Shown one piece after another: positions 33,366 through 43,000 of a stretch of DNA of 64,000 nt. Made by a program: the position numbers and the translations under genes. Every line of letters begins with the position of its first letter. Position 1 is the first letter of the stretch. The notes under the pieces are model-generated. The model was given only the letters and a program-made list of their open reading frames with translations. It did not search any database and was not told where the DNA came from. The DNA is from Winogradskyella pelagia (GTDB lineage: Bacteria > Bacteroidota > Bacteroidia > Flavobacteriales > Flavobacteriaceae), in NCBI RefSeq assembly GCF_017581965.1, contig NZ_JAGEVF010000006.1:1-64000 (forward strand). Direction: 5' to 3'.

Positions 33366-34013
33366 TTGAATATTATCACTGAAAATATCACCATTAAAAA
33401 TGAGGTGTTAACCTTAACCAATCAGCGCGCCATTTATTGGGAAGCTCAAGAAGCCTTAATTTTATCAGATGTCCATATTGGTAAAACTGCTCACTTCAGA
33501 CGTCATGGGATACCAATGCCAGATGGTATTCTTCAAAAGGATTTAGAACGATTAAAGCAACTAATAAGTCACTTTAAACCTAAGCAATTATTGATTGTTG
33601 GTGATTTATTTCATGCAGAAACTAATAGTGATATGATCACTTTTAAATCTTGGTTAGCGCAATTTGAACACCTGCGTTTGATTTTAATAAAAGGAAATCA
33701 CGATAGACAATCTCAACGATTAATGGATGACTTTAATATAGAAGTTCTTACCACAATAGAGTTAGGGCCTTTTATTTTGATTCATGAACACGATGAAAAT
33801 GATTTATATTCATTTACGATTTCTGGACATACACATCCTGGTGTATTGATCAAAGGAAAAGGGAAACAGAAGCTAAAATTACCATGTTACCAAGTTAATT
33901 CAAAACAGCTGATTCTACCAGCATTTAGTCTATTTACAGGGCTTAATACACGTTCTGAACCGGAAGCCTCCACTTCTTATGCTTTTACAGAGACTTCGAT
34001 TTTTAAATTTTAG
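33366..34013 (+). CDS. pdeM: Ligase-associated metallophosphoesterase PdeM
   Basis: The 215-residue calcineurin-like phosphoesterase has metal motifs LSDVHIGK, VGDLFHAE, GNHDRQ and SGHTHPG in order, with the length of the ligase-associated MPE/PdeM enzymes. It completes the four-gene repair cluster. No ATG fits: the frame opens with TTG (33366) just after the B-family repeat ends, followed by NIITENITIKNEVLTL, matching the family N-terminus. Insertion of the repeat may have replaced the ancestral start and leader. The 3' end overlaps the converging methyltransferase gene by 11 bases. Confidence 0.9.
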   Translation: MNIITENITIKNEVLTLTNQRAIYWEAQEALILSDVHIGKTAHFRRHGIPMPDGILQKDLERLKQLISHFKPKQLLIVGDLFHAETNSDMITFKSWLAQFEHLRLILIKGNHDRQSQRLMDDFNIEVLTTIELGPFILIHEHDENDLYSFTISGHTHPGVLIKGKGKQKLKLPCYQVNSKQLILPAFSLFTGLNTRSEPEASTSYAFTETSIFKF

Positions 34014-35181
34014 AGCAAATCAAAATTATTTTTTCGTCACTCATATTTGTTGTAAAAAACAAATAGATATTACCACCATCTTTAATTTTTAGTTTTTTAC
34101 GAATATCACCAACGCTTAAAGGAAAATTACGAGTCGTCACATTAGCTTTACCAATCCTTTCTTTAGCAAATACTTTTTTATTGAAGTGAATTACTTTTTC
34201 AATTTTAAAGCGTCTGCCAGGAAATTCAATTAATATGTCTGATGTATATATATGCGAGTGTTTATGCAGCTTTGAAACATCTAGTAAAGAACTAACAGAA
34301 TTAAATGCACCGGCTTTTAAAATAGCAGCATTTGGTTCGTAGAGATAGGAGAGTGGTTTAGTATATTCAACTAATGCATAAGACTCATCTTTAAACTTAA
34401 AGTCAAATTCTTGCTTGTTTTGTTTCGTTAGGTTTACCGTTTTAATTATGAAATCAGATTTACAATCACGTTCTAAAACCCAAAGTAACTCTTTAACTTC
34501 ATTATTGACAGCTACAATATGCAGTTCTTTGATTTGTTTTAAATCGTTTTGCGTAGCCTTGATATCTAACAAAGGTGATGTTTTAATCATTACGTGTTTG
34601 GCATATTTTAAAAATAAACCTTGAAACGTTTTTACGTTCGGCGTGCAATCTGACAATAAGAATACTTTTTTCTTTGTGTCATCTCGACGCGAAGGGTCTA
34701 TGTATATCCAATCGAAAGGTTGGTCGATTCGTTTTAAAGCTTCAATGCCATTATCATTAAGGCACTCTATATTAGAAATATTTAAGGTTTTATAGTTGTG
34801 ATTTACGATTTTAGACAGTTCATCATTAATCTCGCAATGTGTTACTTTTTCAATGTGTTTCGCAAAATAAAAAGTATCGACCCCAAATCCACCTGTAAGG
34901 TCAATCAACGAACACCCAGACACCAAACTTGCTTTATAATCTGCAGCAACTTCAGAAGACGTTTGCTCAATATTTAGCTTGTTAGGATAGTAAATGTTTT
35001 CAGTTTGAAACCAGGTTGGTAGCTTCTTTTGGCAACGCTTTTTAGCTTTAATTTGTTGTACTAAAGTTTTAGAGTCGACATTTGAAAATGGAATGCCTTT
35101 TAATAGAATAGAAGCTGCATCCGAATTTAAATTTAAATCTATATAATTCTGAATGTCAGGATTTAAAATAGCTTTGTCCAA
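34003..35181 (-). CDS. Class I SAM-dependent methyltransferase with THUMP-like C-terminus
   Basis: The 392-residue protein has a SAM motif SLIDLTGGFGVDTFYFA (about 92-108), an acidic post-I CEINDE, and a catalytic-loop-like IDPSRRD, then a C-terminal THUMP-like region (YTSDILIEFPGRRFKIE). This resembles a Bacteroidota family with DPSRR in motif IV, whose RNA substrate I cannot name. The only start in frame is TTG at 35181, between the stop of the frame and the first conserved segment. It follows the AI-2E-type permease gene by six bases. Confidence 0.8.
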   Translation of the reverse strand: MDKAILNPDIQNYIDLNLNSDAASILLKGIPFSNVDSKTLVQQIKAKKRCQKKLPTWFQTENIYYPNKLNIEQTSSEVAADYKASLVSGCSLIDLTGGFGVDTFYFAKHIEKVTHCEINDELSKIVNHNYKTLNISNIECLNDNGIEALKRIDQPFDWIYIDPSRRDDTKKKVFLLSDCTPNVKTFQGLFLKYAKHVMIKTSPLLDIKATQNDLKQIKELHIVAVNNEVKELLWVLERDCKSDFIIKTVNLTKQNKQEFDFKFKDESYALVEYTKPLSYLYEPNAAILKAGAFNSVSSLLDVSKLHKHSHIYTSDILIEFPGRRFKIEKVIHFNKKVFAKERIGKANVTTRNFPLSVGDIRKKLKIKDGGNIYLFFTTNMSDEKIILICSKI

Positions 35182-35187
35182 ACTAAA

Positions 35188-36276
35188 TTATAGATTTTTA
35201 GTGAGTTTTTGAACTACGTCATAATCTGATAAAAATTCTTTTAAAACCACCTTAATAGCCGTGTAAGTTGGGATTGCAACAATCATTCCTACTACCCCAA
35301 AAAGTAAGCCTGCAATGACTATAACTAAGAAAATTTCTAAAGGATGTGATTTTACACTTTTAGAAAATATGATGGGTTGGCTGAAAAAATTATCTACCAA
35401 TTGTGCTATTACAAAACCAATCATGACATAAGTGGTTTTGGGTAGAATGACTTCGCTGAAACTCTCGCCTAAATTACTAGACATGCTTAGCAGAAGCATC
35501 AGAAATCCACTAACTAATGGTCCTACATAAGGCACTAAATTAAGTAGTGCACACAGAAAGGCTATAACAATAGCATTATCTATACCAAAAATGAGTAGAA
35601 CAATGGTGTAAATTATAAATAGTATGACGATCTGAAAGATAAGACCAACAAAATATCGCGATAATAAATCTTTAATGCTTAAAATAGAGTGTCTGGTGCG
35701 CGTTTCTTTGCCCTTTGGAATAAAAGTCATTATTCCTTCTTCAAACAACTTGCTGTCCTTCAAAAAGAAGAATGAAATAAACAAGACTGAAAACAAACCA
35801 ATACTGAAGCTTCCCAATCCGCTAACTAAGCTGTTGAAAAAGTTGGGAATTAGCGCAAAATCTAGTTTTGAAAGCAAATTAGAATCCTTTATGGATTGCT
35901 CTACATCGATGTGGCTAAACTCAAAGTAAGTGATTATTTGATCGTATAAATTTTCAATATTGGTTTCTAATTGCTGAACGTTAAGCAGTGATAATTTTTG
36001 TCCTTGGTCTGCAATTAAAGGGATAAACATGCCCACTAGGCCAACTAGCAAAGCTACAAGAAGTATCATGGTTACAATAACTGCCAATGTATTGTTGAAT
36101 TTCAATTTGTTTCTTAGAAATAAAACAATTGGTCGCCCTATTAAGGATACAACTGCAGCAACTGCGATATAGACAATTACAGATTGAATTTGATACAAAA
36201 AAAATAAAACCAGAATTACGGCTAGGAGAATAGCAATAGCTCTTAAAATTCCATTGGAAATGATTTTTGAATCCAT
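35188..36276 (-). CDS. AI-2E family transporter-like permease
   Basis: This encodes 362 residues with about eight membrane helices: two pairs at the N-terminus (14-48, 60-88), a long central soluble part (100-160), then paired helices to 340. SFFFLKDSKLFEEGI and the NLVPYVGPLVSG loop (about residue 245) are typical of the AI-2 exporter/YhhT/YdbT (PF01594) family. Members export AI-2 or act as cation antiporters; the substrate here is unknown. Confidence 0.88.
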   Translation of the reverse strand: MDSKIISNGILRAIAILLAVILVLFFLYQIQSVIVYIAVAAVVSLIGRPIVLFLRNKLKFNNTLAVIVTMILLVALLVGLVGMFIPLIADQGQKLSLLNVQQLETNIENLYDQIITYFEFSHIDVEQSIKDSNLLSKLDFALIPNFFNSLVSGLGSFSIGLFSVLFISFFFLKDSKLFEEGIMTFIPKGKETRTRHSILSIKDLLSRYFVGLIFQIVILFIIYTIVLLIFGIDNAIVIAFLCALLNLVPYVGPLVSGFLMLLLSMSSNLGESFSEVILPKTTYVMIGFVIAQLVDNFFSQPIIFSKSVKSHPLEIFLVIVIAGLLFGVVGMIVAIPTYTAIKVVLKEFLSDYDVVQKLTKNL

Positions 36277-36314
36277 ATCTCAAAGATGCTGAAATTAATT
36301 TAGCAAGGCAAATT

Positions 36315-36815
36315 TTAAAAATTAAGTTGCTTTGTGATTTCGTAAAGTGCAATACTGGTTGCTTGTACCACATTCATACTGCTATTGTAACCAAACATTT
36401 CTACATGAAGAATATCGTGACTTTGATTCACAGCACTTTCAGATAGGCCAAAGTTTTCATTGCCTATAATAATAGCAATAGGTTTGGATGTATGAATTTT
36501 ATAATGAGACAAGGGTTTACTTTGCGTTGTAATTTCTAGCGCGATAATATGATGACTAGCTTGAAGCTCTTTAAGAACGTTATCAATATTTCTCTCAATT
36601 TTATGGTTAACATACTTCTCTGTAGCGCGAGATGTTTTCTTCATCCGTTTGCCAAATTGTAAATCTTCACCACAAAAAATAAGGGTCTCTACACCAAATG
36701 CATCTGCCGTTCTAAACAAGCTGCCAATGTTTGGAGCATTTGTTATATTATCACAAATCAAGGTAATCGGAAAATTTATTTTCTCAAACTGTGATGTATA
36801 ATGGGTAAGTTGCAA
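36315..36815 (-). CDS. SpoU/TrmH-family RNA 2'-O-methyltransferase
   Basis: This short 166-residue SPOUT enzyme has motif 1 NAPNIGSLFRTADAFG, motif 2 IIIGNENFGLS and motif 3 NSSMNVVQATSIALYE, the trefoil-knot SAM site. No N-terminal substrate domain exists, so it resembles the TrmL/TrmH minimal type. The start is TTG at 36815, since no ATG lies between the upstream stop (36831-36833) and the conserved LTHYTSQF. Which tRNA or rRNA position it modifies cannot be told. Confidence 0.88.
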   Translation of the reverse strand: MQLTHYTSQFEKINFPITLICDNITNAPNIGSLFRTADAFGVETLIFCGEDLQFGKRMKKTSRATEKYVNHKIERNIDNVLKELQASHHIIALEITTQSKPLSHYKIHTSKPIAIIIGNENFGLSESAVNQSHDILHVEMFGYNSSMNVVQATSIALYEITKQLNF

Positions 36816-36884
36816 TTGAAAAGTTATTAGTTAGAAGTATTTTTTTCTTTGTCATTTCTCGCTACTCTTCCATCTAAAATGTGT

Positions 36885-37535
36885 CTAATTAATAAATACA
36901 TACTTCATAATATTGGCACCCATTTTAAGGGCCTTTTCCCTAACGTCTTCCGGGTCGTTATGTACTTCTGGGTCCTCCCAGCCGTCACCAAGGTCACTCT
37001 CAAAGGTAAACAATAGCAACAACCGATTGTCTTCAAATATTCCCAGTGCTCGAGGCGCTTTTCCATCGTGCTCATGGATTTTTGGCAAACCGTTAGGGAA
37101 GTCAAATGCAGTGTTAAAAACTGGATGTGTTTTTGGAATTGGAATTAAATCTTTATTAGGGAATACCTTCTTCAATTCTTTCCTTATATAAGGTTCCATT
37201 CCATAATTATCATCTATATGCAGAAAACCTCCCGAAAAAAGATAATTTCTTAGGTTTTCGGTCTCTTCCTCATTAAAAAAAACATTGCCGTGACCAGTCA
37301 TGTGTAAAAATGGATACTGAAAAATATCTACACTGCCTACTTCAACAGTGGCAATAGATTCATTGATATTAGTATCTATATTGTCATTACAAAATTTTAC
37401 AAGATTAGGCAGGGCAGTTGGGTTAGAATACCAATCACCACCGCCTTTGTATTTTAATACTGCAACCTCTTGAGATGATAGGTTAAGGGCTAAAACGCTT
37501 ACTATGAAAACTAAAACATACTTCATGCTATTCAT
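36885..37535 (-). CDS. DUF4159-domain exported protein
   Basis: The 216-residue protein has a signal peptide (VLVFIVSVLALNLSSQ), then a ThuA/GATase-like DUF4159 domain: KYKGGGDWYSNP, FLHMTGHGNVFF, GGFLHIDDNYGME, HPVFNTAFDFPNGLP. Such proteins commonly accompany gliding/envelope genes or rsmE in Bacteroidota. Its function is unknown. The start is ATG 37535, overlapping the end of rsmE; ATG 37526 would remove the overlap. Confidence 0.85.
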   Translation of the reverse strand: MNSMKYVLVFIVSVLALNLSSQEVAVLKYKGGGDWYSNPTALPNLVKFCNDNIDTNINESIATVEVGSVDIFQYPFLHMTGHGNVFFNEEETENLRNYLFSGGFLHIDDNYGMEPYIRKELKKVFPNKDLIPIPKTHPVFNTAFDFPNGLPKIHEHDGKAPRALGIFEDNRLLLLFTFESDLGDGWEDPEVHNDPEDVREKALKMGANIMKYVFIN

Positions 37536-38232
37536 TGATTAAGGCTACTGTGTGGCAAGCTACGATGCCAGCTGTTTCTGTGCGCAACCTTGTGTTACCC
37601 AAAGTTACTGGAATAAATTGATGCTCCTTCGCAGTTTCAATTTCTTTAACAGAAAAGTCACCTTCTGGACCAATAAGAATTAAACAATCAGACTTCTTTT
37701 TTAAGGCTGTCTTTAAAGCTATTTTGTGACTCTCCTCACAGTGCGCTATAAACCTGTGGCCTTTAAAATTTGAAGTTATAAAATCATCGAATGATACAGA
37801 GGGATTAAGTTTTGGGAGATAACAATGTAAGGATTGCTTCATCGCTGATTGCAAAATTTTCTCCATACGTTCTGGCTTAATGACTTTGCGTTCGCTATGG
37901 TCACAAAAAATAGGTGTAATTTCTTCAATCCCTATTTCTGTCGCTTTCTCTAAAAACCACTCGTAACGGTCATTCATTTTTGTTGGAGCAATTGCGATAT
38001 GCAGTCTGAAAGGCCTTCTCTCTTTGAATTCATGGGATAAGACTTTTACTTCGCAGCGTTTTATATCGGATACTGTGACCTCTGTATAGAACAGATAACC
38101 CTTGCCATTGGTTATTACTAATTTGTCGCCTATTTGCTTTCGTAATACTTTGACGATGTGCCTACTTTCATCTTTATCGAAAACAAACGCGGTATCTATT
38201 TTGGTAATATTTGGATTATAAAATAACTGCAC
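37528..38232 (-). CDS. rsmE: 16S rRNA (uracil1498-N3)-methyltransferase
   Basis: This 234-residue SPOUT enzyme has an N-terminal PUA-like domain (SRHIVKVLRKQIGD) and a C-terminal knot with LILIGPEGDFSVKEIE and VTLGNTRLRTETAG. Residues TKMNDRYEWFLEKATEIGI are also conserved. It methylates U1498 of 16S rRNA in the 30S subunit. It abuts the parvulin gene by one shared base. Confidence 0.95.
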   Translation of the reverse strand: MQLFYNPNITKIDTAFVFDKDESRHIVKVLRKQIGDKLVITNGKGYLFYTEVTVSDIKRCEVKVLSHEFKERRPFRLHIAIAPTKMNDRYEWFLEKATEIGIEEITPIFCDHSERKVIKPERMEKILQSAMKQSLHCYLPKLNPSVSFDDFITSNFKGHRFIAHCEESHKIALKTALKKKSDCLILIGPEGDFSVKEIETAKEHQFIPVTLGNTRLRTETAGIVACHTVALINE

Positions 38233-38858
38233 TAATTTCTGGTTTCAGAAAATTTAAGAACCGTTATCTCCTCAATGGTTTTTGGCTCATGCGACTTTAG
38301 TATAACATAATAGGCATTGTCTTCAGCAATATCCACCATAAATATATCGTTTATATTGTGATTTTTAACCTCTTGCTCGAACTTGGCAGGCATTACTTTA
38401 CTTTCAAACCAACCAGAATCACCGCCTTTCTTGCCATTAATATCCATAGAATAATATTTAGCTAAGGTCTTAAAGTCAAAGCCATCCTTATGTTTTACTA
38501 TAATTTTGTCTCTCAATGTATTAATTTCAGATAAAGACTTTTTAGAACTATCAAATAAAATGTAATTCACTCGTTCATGAACAACTTTATCCTTATCTAG
38601 AACCTTATAATAGGTGGTTTTATAATTAGATTTTATAATTTTTTTACCTCCTTTAGATAGTTTGAATAACTCATCGGCCAATCGCGTCTTATGCTTCTCT
38701 TTATTAAAAGTTAAGATTTTACCTTTGGTATTTTTGTTAGATTCTATAAATATTTCAGCTTCCCTTTTGGAATTAACAGAATCGAGTTCCTTCTCAAAAT
38801 TCATTTGTGAAACTCCAAAAAACGGCATTAAAATAATAAGAAATAATAATTGTTTCAT
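38232..38858 (-). CDS. Parvulin-type peptidyl-prolyl isomerase, exported
   Basis: This encodes 208 residues with a signal peptide (LLFLIILMPFFGVSQ). The C-terminal half carries the parvulin pattern FKTLAKYYSMD...KKGGDSGWFESKVMPAKFEQEV. It would help fold envelope proteins. The N-terminal half is Lys-rich without a known domain; the PPIase domain is slightly shorter than usual, so activity is not certain. Confidence 0.8.
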   Translation of the reverse strand: MKQLLFLIILMPFFGVSQMNFEKELDSVNSKREAEIFIESNKNTKGKILTFNKEKHKTRLADELFKLSKGGKKIIKSNYKTTYYKVLDKDKVVHERVNYILFDSSKKSLSEINTLRDKIIVKHKDGFDFKTLAKYYSMDINGKKGGDSGWFESKVMPAKFEQEVKNHNINDIFMVDIAEDNAYYVILKSHEPKTIEEITVLKFSETRN

Positions 38859-38954
38859 ATTAAGGCTGGTGATTGTTTTAGTCTACAAAGCAAATAAAAT
38901 TCATGAGTCAAACAACAACTCTAGAAATGGCTTATCAACATTAATTTTAACAAA

Positions 38955-39977
38955 TTAAATCTTTAGGCGTGCGGTTGCCATCACATCAAAATCTGTAAAA
39001 TCATTTTCTAAATACTTTAAGTAACCAACAATACCAATCATTGCTGCGTTATCAGTGGTGTATTCAAATTTTGGGATATATGTAGTCCAGCCAAATTTTT
39101 GCTCTCCTGTTTTTAGTGCTTTTCTTATGCCTGAATTTGCAGAAACGCCACCACCTATTGCAATATGCTCAATGCCAGTTTGTGCAACTGCTAATTTCAA
39201 TTTATCCATTAGTATACCAATAATTGTGTATTGTATTGAGGCACAGATATCATTGAGATTAGTTTTTACAAAGTCTGGACTGACTTTAGTTTCTCGTTGT
39301 ACAAAGTAGAGAATAGCTGTTTTTAGTCCAGAAAAGCTAAAGTTAAGTCCATCTACTTTTGGTTTGGTAAACTTATATGCTTTAGGATTACCTAACTGTG
39401 CACGTCTATCAATTTCTGGACCTGCTGGATAACCCAATCCTAATAATTTACCGCTTTTATCATATGCTTCACCTACAGCATCATCAATAGTTTCACCAAT
39501 TACTTCCATACTAAAGTGATTATTGACCTTTACAATTTGCGTATGGCCGCCAGAAATTGTCAGGGCTAAAAATGGAAAAGGAGGCGTATTTTGATTTTCT
39601 TCGGCTATATAATGAGCTAGAATATGCGCCTGCATATGGTTGACATCGATTAAAGGAATATTTAATCCAAAAGCCAAGGACTTTGCAAAAGAAGTACCTA
39701 CTAATAAAGAACCCATTAGACCTGGACCACGAGTAAAGGCAATGGCATTTAGCTGGTCTTTAGTAACATTAGCCTTTTTAAGAGCTAAATCAACAACAGG
39801 AACAATATTTTGCTGGTGAGCTCGAGAGGCTAGCTCTGGTACAACACCTCCGTATTCCGCATGGATTTTCTGGCTTGAAACAACATTACTTAGTACCCTA
39901 TTATCACAAAGAATAGCAGCTGAAGTATCATCGCATGAAGACTCAATTCCTAGGATATAAATATTTTCTTTTTTCAT
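38955..39977 (-). CDS. tsaD: tRNA N6-threonylcarbamoyladenosine transferase
   Basis: The 340-residue ASKHA-fold protein has ILGIESSCDDTSAAI at the N-terminus, metal-binding HMQAHILAH, SGGHTQIV, and IGGGVSANSGIR near the end. With TsaB and TsaE it places the t6A modification on A37 of ANN-reading tRNAs. The ATG at 39977 fits the family N-terminus better than an upstream non-ATG start. It is divergent from the TamB-like gene. Confidence 0.96.
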   Translation of the reverse strand: MKKENIYILGIESSCDDTSAAILCDNRVLSNVVSSQKIHAEYGGVVPELASRAHQQNIVPVVDLALKKANVTKDQLNAIAFTRGPGLMGSLLVGTSFAKSLAFGLNIPLIDVNHMQAHILAHYIAEENQNTPPFPFLALTISGGHTQIVKVNNHFSMEVIGETIDDAVGEAYDKSGKLLGLGYPAGPEIDRRAQLGNPKAYKFTKPKVDGLNFSFSGLKTAILYFVQRETKVSPDFVKTNLNDICASIQYTIIGILMDKLKLAVAQTGIEHIAIGGGVSANSGIRKALKTGEQKFGWTTYIPKFEYTTDNAAMIGIVGYLKYLENDFTDFDVMATARLKI

Positions 39978-40051
39978 AGTATAGATTAGGCACAATAATT
40001 GTTAATTTTGATAGCTATAGTCTTATGTTATGCCTTTGAACGTATAATAAA

Positions 40052-40059
40052 CAAAGGTA
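40052..40059 (-). promoter_or_regulatory. Candidate -7 box for tsaD
   Basis: On the minus strand this reads TACCTTTG, a perfect TAnnTTTG. It lies about 75 bases upstream of the tsaD ATG. No TTG at the -33 position was found. Confidence 0.35.
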
Positions 40060-40093
40060 ACTAGATTTTATTCATAAATAAGAGAGGATACAT

Positions 40094-43000
40094 ATCAAAA
40101 AAGCAGTAAAAATAATAACTAAGGTTGCAGGCATAATCTTACTATTGTTTATTATCTGTTTTCTCATTTTGGGTATTCCTGCTGTTCAAACCAAGTTAGG
40201 TCAATATGCTACAAAACGTTTAAATGAAGATTTCAAAACCAATATAAATATTGGAAAAGTTGGTCTTCAACTTAATGGTGATGTTGAATTAAAGGAAATA
40301 TTAATTAAAGATTATAAGAAAGACACCTTAATTGCCATTGGTGAATTAAATACCTCAATTGTAAGTTTTAAAAATTTATATAACAGCAAACTTAACTTTG
40401 GAGATATCGATATACAAGAGTTAACCTTTAATCTCAAGACATACAAAGGCGCAACCGATACTAATTTAGATGTTTTTGTCGCCAAGTTCGATGATGATAA
40501 CCCAAGAGTAGGACCAAGCGAATTTCTCTTTTCTTCTAGTGATGTTTCTATTGAAGGTGGTACATTTTGTTTAATCGACGAAAATAGAGAGACTCCAGAG
40601 CTATTTCGTTTTAATAATTTATTTGCTAATACTACCAATTTTTTAATTGATGGTCCAAATGTGTCTTCAAGAATAAATAGATTCAGTTTTAGTGATACTC
40701 GTGGTATTGAGGTTAAAAATCTTATGGCTGATTTTGAATATGCCCTGGATCATATGACTTTTGGCAATCTAAATATTTCTACTAATGAATCAGAGTTAAA
40801 AGGAGACCTAAGTTTTAAATACAAAAGAGAGGATTTAAAAGATTTTACAGATAAGGTAAATATAGAGGCGTCATTTAGAGATTCTAAAGTCTCCTTAACC
40901 GAACTAAATGTGTTTTTTGATGAATTTGGTATTAATCAAACGGCTCAATTTAACGCAGACCTATCTGGCACATTAAATGATTTAAAAGCTACAAATTTAA
41001 ATATAAGTACCACAAGGAATACAAAGATACTAGGGGCAATTGACTTTAAAAATATCTTCAGCCCAAGTAAAGACAGCTTTGCTTTAAATGGAAGATTTCA
41101 AAATCTATCTTCAAATTACAATGATCTTGTTGCACTATTGCCTAGAATTCTTGGGCGCTCAATACCATCTGTTTTAGATAAGGTGGGTAATTTTAGAGTA
41201 AATGGGACCACGAGAATTACGTCAAAGGATATAGATGCTGATATTAAAATAACTACCGATATTGGTTTTGTTGATTCAAATCTCAAAATAACAGATGTTG
41301 ATAATATTGATAGTGCTAATTACGTTGGAAATATCATTTTCAATGAATTCAACATCGGAGAAATAATTAATGATCCCTTAGCGAAAAATGTTTCACTTAA
41401 CTTGGACGTCAACGGAAAGGGTTTTACAATAGATGAGTTAAAAACAGAAATTAAGGGAGAAGTATTTAGCTTAGAATATAATGACTACGTCTATCAAAAT
41501 ATAACGGTCTCAGGTATACTTGGAAACCGAGTGTATAACGGATTTTTAAATGCTGACGACCCTAATTTTCAATTATCATTTAATGGATTAGCGGATTTGT
41601 CCCAAGAAATAAGGACTTTTGATTTCAAGGCTGACGTTAAATACGCCAACTTAAAGATTTTGAATTTTGTTTCAAGAGATACTATATCCGAGTTTAGAGG
41701 CCTTGTAAATATTTCAGCAACCGGTTCTAGTTATGAAAATGCTAGCGGTAAAATAAACATTAAGAACACAACCTATCGCAATCAAGATGACCGCTATAGA
41801 TTTGAAGATTTTGATATAGTTTCTGAGTTTAAAGGGAAACAACGCACCATTTTAGTAAACTCCCCAGATATTATTAACGGAGAGGTAACCGGAGAGTTTA
41901 GAATAAGGGATATACCGAAACTTGTTGAAAATTCTATTGGAAGCATATACACTAACTATGTACCTCATGAGGTTACCGATGGGCAGTATTTAGACTTTAG
42001 GTTTAATATTTATTCAAAGATTGCGGCAGTATTTTTTAAAGACTTGTTTCTGTCCAAAAACACCTTTATTGAGGGCAGAATGGAATCTAATGAAAAAGGA
42101 TTTAACTTAATTTTTAATTCGCCCGAAATAAAATTTAAAGAAAATTTTGTCCAGGACGTAAATTTCACAATAGACAATAACAACCCTGTCTATAACACCT
42201 ACATAGAAATCGATAGTCTAAATGCTGCAGGTTATAAAGCTTCACAATTTAGATTAGTTAATGTTACAAAGCGAGACACGCTTTTAATAAAATCACAGTT
42301 TAAGGGTGGCATAAACAATAGAGATGATTTTGACCTTAACCTTTTTTACACCATTGACGAGGAAAATAAGTCCGTTATTGGGTTTAAAAAATCTGATTTT
42401 AAGTTTAAGGAATTTGATTGGTTTATTAATTCTGAAAAAGACACCTTAAATAAAATTAGATTCGATAGGCAATTTAAGACCTTCGACATATTCCCAATTG
42501 TTATCAATCAAGGAAATGAAGAAATTTCAATCTCGGGAAAAATTACGGACAACATTAATAAAAACATCAAAGTTAATTTTAGAGATGTTGAATTGGAAAA
42601 AATCACACCGCGAATTGACAGTTTAGATCTGCAAGGAGTTGTAAATGGCTACGTTGATTTAGAACAAACTCAAGGTATTTATCTTCCTAAGTCCGATATT
42701 AACATAGGTACATTTTTTGTTAATGATTTTGATATGGGAGATTTAACTGCAAAAGTAGTTGGAAATAATTCTCTTACTGAATACAATGTAGACGTGAGCT
42801 TAATAAATGATAACCTAACCTCATTATCTGCAAAGGGAATTGTAGATGTTGATAGCAAAAGTCCAAATATAAATTTAGATGTAGCTTTTGAAGAATTTTT
42901 ACTTAATCCGTTAAATCCTCTAGGAGAAGGTGTAATAAGTAATATCCGTGGTCTGGTTTCAGGACGGGCCATTGTCTCTGGCAGTCTAAAAAAGCCAAGT

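Noticed and set aside
36851..36875. Further B-family repeat (GTCATTTCTCGC)
   Set aside because: Only the first dozen bases resemble the family and no palindrome remains.
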